Assembly (NCBI GenBank): GCA_030015575.1
Contig: JASDDO010000001.1
Coordinates: forward strand, 514,967,772 to 515,031,771
DNA length: 64,000 nt
Direction: 5' to 3'
DNA from: Agapanthus africanus
Lineage: Eukaryota > Streptophyta > Magnoliopsida > Asparagales > Amaryllidaceae
The translations under genes were made by a program, and so were the position numbers. Of the stretch, positions 55,365 through 64,000 are shown one piece after another; position 1 is the stretch's first letter, and every line of letters starts with the position of its first letter. The notes beneath the pieces were generated by a model. That model was given only the letters and a program-made list of their open reading frames with translations. It was not told the origin of the DNA and ran no database searches.

Positions 55365-57110
55365 GATCCAACGGTGGATAAAATCCCCAAATCAATTAAG
55401 GATCTCTCAATAAGAGATTTCTTTAACTAAATCAACAAACTTTCCTCCACTATATAAAGGCCCCAAGACTTCAAGTCTTGTATAGAGGGACCCCCCCTAA
55501 ACTTCAAGTTTAAAAAGAAGAGCAAGCAAAAAAGAAAGCTTTAAGAGAGAAAAAGGAAGAAGAACTTTCTTCAAGATAAATAAAGATAATAGAGATCATA
55601 GTATCTCATCACCATATCCAAGGGTTTAACCCTCATAAAGAACATAGTTCTTTCCCCTGGATCTGAGACCCATGAGACAAGTCTCCCACAAATGAGAATT
55701 TAATTCTCGTGGGGACGAATTTGTTCTTGGGGATGGAAGATCCAAGGGAGAACAGAGAATTGAACATCTTCAGAAAAATGCACAAAGAAAAGAATAGCGC
55801 CAAGCGCCTCACGTGCCCCTCACGTGGGCGCTGCTCAAATAAAGAGTGTTTAGCACTCAATGGTTGGCGCTAAGCGCCTCACGTGTCCCTCACGTGGACA
55901 CTGCTCAATAAAGAGTGCTTAGCACTCAATGGTTGGCGCTCAGCGCCAAGCGCCTCACGTGTCCCTCACGTGGGCGCCGCTCAATTAGGAGTGCCTAGCA
56001 CTCAGTGGTTGGCGCTCGGCACCAAGCCTCACGTGTTTCGCACGTGGGCGCCATAAAGAGTGTTTAACACTCCATAAAAAAACAAAAAAAGAGGATAAAG
56101 TAAAGGGTGAGCGTCAGAGCCCATATCAATGCTCGGCACTGTTTGCACAGAAAAGGGATCGAGCCCAAACAAGTGTTTAACACTTTATTCAAAGACTGAG
56201 TGGACTGAGTCCAAGTTGACCAAAAGTCCCTAATTCAGATCAACCGAGCCCATGTGCTCACCATTTTTCCAAATTGGTCTTAGTCCCAAACACGACTATT
56301 GATCTTCTAACAGACATTGGTTCAAGGGTACATCTCCTCACACCTCTGATAAATGTCATTGTAATTCTTCAGCGTCTTCAGAGAGGTGGTGGGTCCCGAT
56401 AACCAACAACTCTTTAGTGTACTCCCAAATTGACGGGCACATCTCAATACGGACCGCAAAATCCTTAAACTAGCTATAGACCGTAACGTCCTTAAATTAC
56501 AATAGACCGTAACGTCCTTAAACTAACTATGGACCGCAACGTCCGTAAACTAAAACAATATAGAGTCCAAATGCTCTTCCGTTGGGTCTGAATGATCCCA
56601 AAATCATGCTGAGTAGATCTTAGTCAAAGATCGGACTAACGTATCCTCAATAAACATTTAAGTTGATCTTAATCCCAAATTAGATTAACGATCCTTAAAT
56701 CAAACCATACCCAAATCTAAAAAAATACGGATTTGGACTAATCCACGTTCTATGGGCGATAACATAAATTTGTCTCCGTATACAATCCACGGGCAACCAA
56801 AAATAAAACAAACACACATGATATGAAGTGACCTTCTGGAGCAGGAGAAAGTGGTTACCGCAATGCGGTAACGTAATTAACTGCAGGGGCTTGCGCCTGC
56901 AGGGAAGAGCATCCCCACAATCAAAAACCCCTCGCAAACGAGGGGGAATCTGACGAAATCTGCTACAACGGTTGCATCCGTCCAGACCTTCGATACACGG
57001 TGCCATAAATCAACTTGGCATTTTCGGAGAGATGGACGGATAAACCCAAATAGCATCTGCCCCCAAATGCCGGCAAGACATTTGTCTTTCCCAGCTTTCG
57101 GTAGTAAACA
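55365..57110 (+). repeat. Element C: right part of an older Tat-type LTR
   Basis: The fragment begins GATCCAACGGTGG, which aligns to base 53200 inside LTR A, about 640 bases from that LTR's start. It continues in parallel to a TG...CA-type end (GTAGTAAACA, 57110). It has the TATA box (55451-55459), G-box repeats, a two-tier hairpin block (56325-56399) and U5 hairpins (56856-56902). The missing left part would lie beyond element A, outside the window. That is what an insertion of A into C's LTR predicts. Confidence 0.7.
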
Positions 57111-57300
57111 TGGTATATTAAAGTGACCGTCTCGTGCCACTTTTAACACATTTCGTACCAGTCTACCTCTTTAAAACCCCGTAATGTGTTTTGTATTGAT
57201 GTGTATTGTTTTGTTTAATAGATGTAAGACTTGCCGAAACCATGATATCAGTTGTTTATGTAAACGGAAATGATATAAACGGATAGTCATGTAAACAATG
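57111..57300 (-). mobile_element. Inverted fragment of a Tekay/Del-like LTR
   Basis: Two stretches are exact reverse complements of parts of element D's 5' LTR: 57228-57252 with 59396-59420 (25 bases) and 57129-57149 with 59455-59475 (21 bases), in consistent order. The fragment is therefore a piece of a related LTR on the opposite strand, cut by the Tat LTR on its left and by element D on its right. Confidence 0.7.
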
Positions 57301-57415
57301 TGTAACAACTCCAATTTCTATGTACAGAAAATTCATTAAAAGTTAATGTACACTTGGGGTATTTTGATTTCCTATGAATGCTATAAGAATTTGTTCTGCT
57401 TTAGAACAGCAAGAA

Positions 57416-57490
57416 GGAGCTTGTAGCTCATTGGTGAGACCTTGCACTGCTGAGACAAAGCACCAGAGTTCAAATCCCATCAGCCATATT
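57416..57490 (+). other. tRNA-like / SINE-like segment in LTR D
   Basis: A box-like TAGCTCATTGGT (57424-57435) and B box-like GTTCAAATCCC (57468-57478) stand 44 bases apart, the tRNA spacing. The acceptor arms (GGAGCTT and ATCAGCC) do not pair well, so it is not a working tRNA gene. A tRNA-derived SINE head or an old tRNA relic is likely. A T-rich stretch follows, as at plant SINE ends. Confidence 0.5.
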
Positions 57491-57862
57491 ATCTTTTTAA
57501 TTAATTTTCTTTTAACCTTTTTAGAAGCCCAAGAGTTTGCACGAGCACTGCACATAAACTGAAGGGTCACATTTAAAACAAACAAGTGCACTGAGGTATT
57601 TAGACCGTCGAGGACACGTGGCCCCAATCAAAGCCCCCACCTCCATGATCGGACTGGCGAGAATTGATATGGGGTCGGCGCCGCCAGTTTTTCCAAGCCC
57701 AAACCCAAAATTTTTCTTTTACCCTAGACCTTTGGACTCCCCCCATAACTCCAGTATTGCTTATTTACTCTGCACCTTTATAGAGAATAATACAACCCTT
57801 CAAATTCTATTTTAATGCCAAATTTTAATGCAATATTCATCACCCCTAAACCCTAATGTTTC

Positions 57863-57870
57863 CTATAAAT
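57863..57870 (+). promoter_or_regulatory. LTR TATA box of element D
   Basis: CTATAAAT in a CCTATAAATACC context lies about 560 bases into the LTR and is followed by a pyrimidine-rich leader. It agrees with plus-strand transcription into gag. Confidence 0.65.
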
Positions 57871-60237
57871 ACCACTCCATTTCACACCTCCCCACTCACA
57901 AATCTCTGCCAAAACTCTTAAGAATTCCCAAGTCTTATATTGTGTAAGTGGAGTAAACGAAAGGCGAAACTCCGACGAAGTTCCGGCGACGATATGAGGA
58001 GTTTCCGGCAACGAAACAAGGCACCGACAAATCCTAGACCTCCTTCTACCTTCCCCCTCTCATCAAAGCCAGTAAATCCTTATTTCTTTTCTTTTCTCTA
58101 TTCTAAAAACTTTTAAAAACTAAAAGCCGACGGAAGCAGAGTTAGTCCGACTTCCGATTCGGTTTTCCTTTAAAAACTGTACTTTTTTTAATCAAGATAA
58201 CTTCATATTCTTACATATTGCTTAACAAACATTAACAAAACCATTAATTAAGTTTCACCTCAAAATAATTATTTTTGTGACAATTATCGCATTTTTACAT
58301 AAAAATACCACATACTATTCATTTCGACATTAAAACCTTTATACCTTGCTATATCTTTAAATATTTCATGAGGTAATGACCTACCTCATCACAACACACA
58401 TCTCTATCATAGCACCGTTGATTTTGGGACAATAGAATACGGGAAATACAATTTACAAATAAATACCCTAAACTTATAAAACCGTTTTCTATACAAAAAT
58501 GTATTAATCATTTCCATGCAATTGTGCCTCTACAACCCATTTTGGGGACCCCGTTCGGGATGGTGCGGATTATTGCACATCCTTGGGCTTAGTAGAGCGA
58601 GATGTAGACCTCCGCAAGGAGCATTCGATCTCGATGGAATTTTTATACATTTTTCTTTAGAAAATAAGATTTCTACAAAAAAAATAAATAAATTATTTTC
58701 ATTAAATATATATATATATATATAACTATTATCAAAATATCTATTTTAATTATATAAACATTCCAAGTTTTCTAAATCAAAGGAATCGCTATTACATGAA
58801 AATACCATCCAAATACAACACAAGTACAACATTTCAAGAAAATATCATATATTATGAAAACTAGGTTCTATTTAATAGAAATTGCACAAATGTAAAATAC
58901 ACATCTATGAAAACTCTAAAGACGATAATTAAATACTTGAGGTGTATTTTGAAATTATGCCAAAACTATTTTTATATAAAACCCCCTCAAGTTATACTAA
59001 ATTACAATAAGGACCCTAGTAAACATAGGTTTAAACGGGACCGGTCTCTTGAGCCTCAGAGAGCCGGAGATATGGGTGCTTACCTATCTAAGGTAGACAA
59101 CATAACAAATGGTGTTATCAATACGGTAATTGTCTTGGAAAAAGACACAAATCCTGCCGTCCATATGCAGCAGTTACCGATAATATCAAAACCTAATTCA
59201 TGACTTTAATTTCTTTTCTAATTGTCTGACTCAGACTGAGTCTAAATATTATCAATCTGATTTGAATATGATTCAAGTATAAAACCACAATTCAATATAA
59301 ATCCATATATTCAGTCTATTCAATCTATACAACTTGACTGAACCGAACCATGGATATACTCCATTTACATGTTCATCCATTATATCTGTTCCATTACTGA
59401 TATCATGGTTTCGGCAAGTCATCCATCTAAATAAGTAGTAGATTTGTACGGAAGGTGTTAAAAGTGGCACGAGACTGTAACCATAAGACACCTAATCTGA
59501 ATCTCAATTGCCGTTGTACCGTGGCTGAACGGTTCCTTGTACTCCGTATACCTTAGTCTCCGAGATAGTGGGATTCCTCTGGTATACACTGGCATTTTCT
59601 GTACCAAACTATAAACAATAGCGTTAACAATATAATACAACTTTAAAAGTTACATTCTCCTTCTGTCTATTCCGTCTCTTCTTACTTTTGGGACTTACCT
59701 AGCGATTGTTCGCTGACGACATTCATTTTCTTCTTTCCTTGGAATGTTGTCAGGTGGATCGGACCTTCTGGAGACAGAGCCCACCAGCGAGAACTTGGAT
59801 CAGCTAGCTTTTGACCCGGAGCTCTAGTTTACTTATACATATCATTTTCATTTCTGTTATGCCATTGTTTAGGCATTGCTTTCAGTACATGTATTTTCAT
59901 TTCAGTTGTATTATAAAAAGGATGTTAATAAATAAAGTTGTTGTTCATTTATATCTTGTCTCTTGTGTACATTTTATTTTATATTACTTAGATACGCTTT
60001 GCGTGTTTACTTCTGAGTAAATGCGTAGCGGCCTTGTCGCGTCCTCTGCCCGTATACTGGGAAACGGGGCGTGACAGGTTTTGTTGGTGGCCCATGTAGG
60101 TCAGTTCTGCATGGACAACCTAAGTAATATAACATAAGAACCAGCAACTGAAAACATTCTTTACAATTCATATTCCTTGAATCTTCCAATTTCATATAAT
60201 TTGAATCTGTCCTAAACCAAATTTTTCTTTCAATGTT

Positions 60238-61200
60238 ATGGATTCCCCAAACAACACCAGCACCAACTTCAACAACACTCCACGTCCCCTACCAATTACA
60301 CCAGCCGCAGCTGCTCCGATTAACGAGCAGACAGTCTTGCTTGAGGCGATCCGCAGCCTCCTAGAGGGACAACAGCAGCAGACTGCTATCTTGATGAACC
60401 ATCCCAAGGCAGAAGCGCCTGGGGTGAAGCAATTCAGGGCCTTGCACCCCAAGCAGTTCTCAGGAAAAGAGAGCCCTCTAGAAGCTGAGGAATGGGCACA
60501 GAGTATTGAAGATGACCTGGCAGCAACACAAGTGCCAGAGGTCACCTGGGTTCGAGTTGCAAAGCTGCAGCTCACTGATAATGCACGGGTCTGGTGGAAG
60601 GCGGAAGAAAGCCGTCTCACCCAGCCGATCGAATGGAGGACTTTCCGCGATATGTTCAACACAAAGTACTTCCCCGAGACTGCCAGATTCGACATAGAAC
60701 AGCAGTTCATCCACCTACAACAGGGTTCGATGTGGACCAAATCAGTGGATGAGTACGATGTTGAGTTTACCATGCTCAATCGGTAAGATATGTCTCAATA
60801 TTTCGATTTTCAAATATCACATAATACACAACTAACACAATACCTTAACAGATCCGCGGCACACCTAATACCGACGGATGAGATAAAAGCCTGACAATTC
60901 CAACAAGGGTTAAATCCAGAGATCCAGGCGGCATTAGCCATAGGAGATTTCCCAACTCATGAATTGGCTCTGAAAGCGGCCTACCGATATGAGGCAGTGG
61001 TAAAGATGAGGGACAGATATCAGTCTGCCGGGATGAAGCGCCCTGCCAACCAGACCACTTTTTGTGCCAAGGAGACCGGGAGTACCAAACAACCGGCCTA
61101 GCCCAGCCTTTTGCACCTATTGCAGGAGGGATGGGCATCTGATGAAAGATTACCGGCGAGCAAATTGCCTTTGCTTAGTCTGCGGCTCGGCTATTCATGA
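60238..61200 (+). pseudogene. Element D gag region (fossil)
   Basis: The gag starts MDSPNNTSTNFNNTPRP and carries a helical capsid domain: PKQFSGKESPLEAEEWAQS, ARVWWKAEE, WRTFRDMFNTKYFPE and VDEYDVEFTMLNR (to about 60790). The later part of the domain (GLNPEIQAALAIGDFPTHEL) follows to about 61050. A glycine/proline-poor tail leads to two nucleocapsid knuckles near 61110-61220, one of them CLVCGSAIHDIGCC (C-X2-C-X4-H-X4-C). The start was chosen because it is the first ATG after the leader and fits the family. The region contains breaks. Confidence 0.8.
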
Positions 61201-64000
61201 TATTGGATGTTGTCCTCGTAGACATAACCCATATGCTACACCCAGGCCAGCAATCACATACCCGCAGTGCCCAGCCATCCAGGCACCTGCTTCGAGACTT
61301 GCACTACCTGCTCCACCTCATCATGGACCGACTGCATCTCCTCCTCGTCAGTTCTATCAAACTCAAAGGAACCCACCTCAAGGACCAAGGAACGGACAGA
61401 GGAATGCTCCTCCAGCAAGGAAGAATGTGCCGAGGCGACAGGCTTTCACAATGATCGTGGAAGAAGTTGAAGCCACCGGCCAAGTCATTACTGGTAACAC
61501 TCCCTTTTCAAATTCTTTTTCAGTTCATAGACATACCTATATATCTCTTTTCCTTATACCTAAAACATATCCCATATATAACTTAGGTACAATCTTAGTA
61601 GCCTCACTTCCTGCACTCGCACTATTCCATACTGGAGCATCTCATTACTTTATGTCACAACGATTCATCCGAACTCATGCAATTCCAGTCACACCGCTTG
61701 TATCCAGCTGGAATGTCAGTTCAGGAAACGGCGTTCTAAAGGAAACAATGGGATACGACTTGTATCCAGTGGTGGTCTGCAGTAGAGAATTCTATGATAA
61801 CTTCAAGGTGCTGGACATACCGAACTTCGATGTGGTTCTGGACATGGATTGGCTAGGAACCTTCTATGCTACCATCGGCTGTCGTCAAAAGAGGGTAGTA
61901 TTCGAGATTCCGGAGCATCAGGTCTTCTATTTCAAAAGTGGAGACCGTACCCTGGAGCCAAGTACATACAGGGCGAAACCAAAGAAAGCAGTGATTGCGG
62001 AAATTCAAGTGGAGGAAGGATCAAAGCCAGAAGTAGTTCGAGATTTCGACGATGCGTTTCCTGACGATATATCAGGTTTGCCTCCCGATCGAGCTTTTGA
62101 ATTCAGCATTGATTTAGTACCAGGAGCACAACCGGTAATCAAAGCACCACATCGACTAAGTCCTGAAGGTTTAAAGGAGGTCCGAACTCAGTTGGACGAA
62201 TGGCGAAAGGATGGATTCGTCCCAGCATTTCAAGTTGGGGATCTCCAGTTCTATTTGTGAAAAAGAAGGAAGGTTCATACAGAATGTGCATCGATTATAG
62301 AGCCTTGAACGAAGTAACGATAAAGAACAAGTATCCACTTCTGCGCATCGACGATCTGTTCGGTCAACTAAGTGGATCTTGTGTTTTCTCCAAGTTAGAT
62401 CTTCGTTCGAGTTATCATCAGGTGAAGGTCAAGGAATCTGATATCCATAAAACGGCATTCAGAACTCGCTATGGTCATTACGAATTTCTTGTGATGCCAT
62501 TTGGAGTGACCAACGCACCAGCAATATTCATGAACCTGATGAATCAAGTTTTCCGGGAGTATCTAGATAGGTTTGTTGTCATCTTCATCGACGACATCCT
62601 GGTGTATTCTAAGAGTCGGAAGAAACACGCCGAACACTTGAGAATTGTCCTGGAAACCCTACGACAACATAAACTCTATGCCAAGTATAGCAAATACGAA
62701 TTTTGGCTAAATCGTGTTGGTTTTCTCGGACATATTGTATCGGGCGAAGGAATCTCTGTGGATCCGGCGAAAGTTTCAGCAGTAAGCGAATGGCCAACAC
62801 CGAAGTCAGTGAAGGACATTCGAACTTTCTTGGGTCTAGCTGAATATTACCGAAGGTTCATTGAAGGATTTTTTAAGATAGCAACACCCCTGACCAAGCT
62901 CACACGTAAAGATGAAGAATTCGTGTGGTCAGAAGCATGCGAACAAGCTTTCGTAGAACTCAAGACAAGATTGACATCAGCGCCTATTCTCATTATACCG
63001 GACCAATCTGGAGATTTCGAAGTGCATTGCGATGCATCCGGTAAGGGATTAGGATGTGTTCTACATCAGCATGGTAAGCTTGTGGCTTATGCTTCAAGAC
63101 AGCTGAAAATTCATGAGCGCAATTACCCGACGCATGATTTGGAGTTGGCGGCCGTAATCTTTACTCTTAAGATTTGGCGCCATTATCTTCCTGGTGAACG
63201 AGTGAACATATACACAGATCACAAGAGTCTGAAATATGTGTTTACTCAGAAAGAGTTGAATATGCGGAAGAGACGATGGTTAAAACTCATGGCGGACTTC
63301 GACATCAACCTGCAATATCACCCAGGAAAGGTGAATGTGGTATCTGATGCCCTTAGTCGCCAATCATTAGCAATGAATCTCTATGCACAGTGGAAGCTTC
63401 AACAAGACTTTCTTCAGATGGAGATTGAAGTGATCATGCCAGGTAACACTTCAAATTTGATGAACTTACAAGTTCAATCTACCATTGTCAATCAGATCAA
63501 AGCAGCTCAAGCAAGTGATGCTAAGTTGCAAAAGATCAGAGAACAAGTAAAGAATGGACTTAGAACAGATTTCATCATCCATGAAGACGGATCTTTGAGG
63601 TACGGCATCAAATTGTGTGTACCAAAAGGTTCTGTGCGGGACGAGTTAATGAATGAAGCTCACAGCTCTTCCTACTCGGTACACCCTGGAGTTACAAAGA
63701 TGTACAAGGATCTGCATCAAAATTACTGGTGGCATGGAATGAAGCGTGAAGTAGCCAGAAGCATCGCTAAATGCTTGGTGTGTCAGCAAGTAAAGGCTGA
63801 ACATCACAGGACAGCTGGTTTACTTCAACCGTTACCAATCCCAGAATGGAAGTGGCAACACATCACGATTGATTTTGTGACTGCACTTCCTCGCAGCACA
63901 AAGGGTAACGATGCGGTATGGGTTATTGTGGATCGACTCACAAAGTCAGCTCACTTCATCCCATTTCGAGTTAGCCAATCTACTGAGACATTAGCAAGGA
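61201..64000 (+). pseudogene. Element D protease, RT, RNase H and integrase start (fossil)
   Basis: After a proline/glutamine-rich linker comes an aspartic protease (ALFHTGASHYFMS, DVVLDMDWLGTF, about 61590-61880). RT (about 62230-62880) has [36 protein letters not shown] and the catalytic FIDD. RNase H (about 62910-63360) has [22 protein letters not shown] and YTDHKSL. Integrase shows the HHCC zinc region ([30 protein letters not shown]). The first catalytic aspartate follows ([10 protein letters not shown]), and then the window ends. The PR-RT-RH-INT order is that of Ty3/gypsy. Confidence 0.88.

Larger units (their letters stand above)
57301..60076 (+). repeat. 5' LTR of element D
   Basis: The LTR is inferred to start TGTAACAACTCC and ends GGGGCGTGACA. 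The left border rests on the TG start and on the inverted LTR fragment ending there, and the target duplicate (CAATG expected) cannot be checked. It contains a tRNA-like segment, a TATA box at 57863, a TA repeat near 58707-58722, and the usual GC-rich chromovirus LTR tail. The site that should hold a primer match (about 60083-60100, GTTGGTGGCCCATGTAGG) is not a clean tRNA complement. Confidence 0.65.
57301..64000 (+). mobile_element. Element D: Ty3/gypsy chromovirus, Tekay/Del-like, right end outside window
   Basis: A 2.8 kb 5' LTR is followed by gag, knuckles, protease, RT, RNase H and the start of integrase. There is no second RNase H, which separates it from the Tat elements, and the RT motif [11 protein letters not shown] fits chromoviruses. 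Tekay/Del is favoured by LTR length, the gag type and the LTR end CGTGACA. The integrase C terminus and chromodomain, which would settle it, are outside the window. It is a fossil with about three breaks in gag and protease; RT to integrase reads cleanly by eye. Confidence 0.8.

Noticed and set aside
57416-57490. Functional tRNA gene
   Set aside because: The A and B box spacing fits, but acceptor and other stems do not pair, so only a relic or SINE head can be supported.
58707-58722. TA repeat as a promoter or origin
   Set aside because: A short microsatellite only, similar to those near 38427 and 49505.

Overview
This 64 kb window is plant nuclear DNA and looks like nested LTR retrotransposons from end to end. 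I found no host gene, rRNA gene or functional tRNA gene. The plant assignment rests on Ty3/gypsy Tat-lineage elements with a second, archaeal-type RNase H after the usual one, a Ty1/copia element primed by initiator tRNA-Met, and a Tekay/Del-like gypsy element. All three are typical of angiosperms with large genomes. The species cannot be told from the sequence.

Layers, oldest to youngest by nesting: (1) a small inverted fragment of a Tekay/Del-like LTR (57111-57300, minus). (2) The right part of a Tat-type LTR, element C (55365-57110). (3) Element A, a Tat element that starts left of the window and ends with its 3' LTR at 55364, apparently inserted in C. (4) Three insertions inside A: a copia element (1560-12155, minus strand, TSD GTCAT), a second Tat element B (15924-43350, TSD AGTAC) placed at the very end of A's pol region, and a 4.6 kb solo LTR (47426-52045, TSD TCTGC). 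(5) Another 4.6 kb solo LTR (21640-26214, TSD CCCAC) inside B. Separately, a Tekay/Del-like gypsy element D (57301 to past 64000) sits next to, and probably in, the inverted fragment.

Element B is the only nearly complete Tat element. Its order is 5' LTR, primer site, leader ORF, gag, a knuckle module, protease, a second gag-like knuckle module, RT, RNase H, archaeal-type RNase H and integrase. A 6.9 kb 3' untranslated region follows, holding tandem arrays and three antisense ORFs, and then the 3' LTR. A and B are close in pol but very different in LTR and 3' UTR. The 3' UTR arrays differ completely: 171 bp units in B, 50 bp units in A. All gag-pol regions are fossils with some breaks.

The strongest unexplained signal is structural. 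The LTRs and 3' UTRs of A, B and C are built largely from short hairpins whose stems differ but stay self-complementary. One class has a near-constant loop (core CCTCACG) and variable stems. A second is a two-tier hairpin of about 75 bp present seven times, with a compensatory stem change. A third is a series of micro-palindromes around a short TTYAA-like core. Dense G-box (CACGTG) arrays flank the LTR promoter of B. These are the features I would study first.
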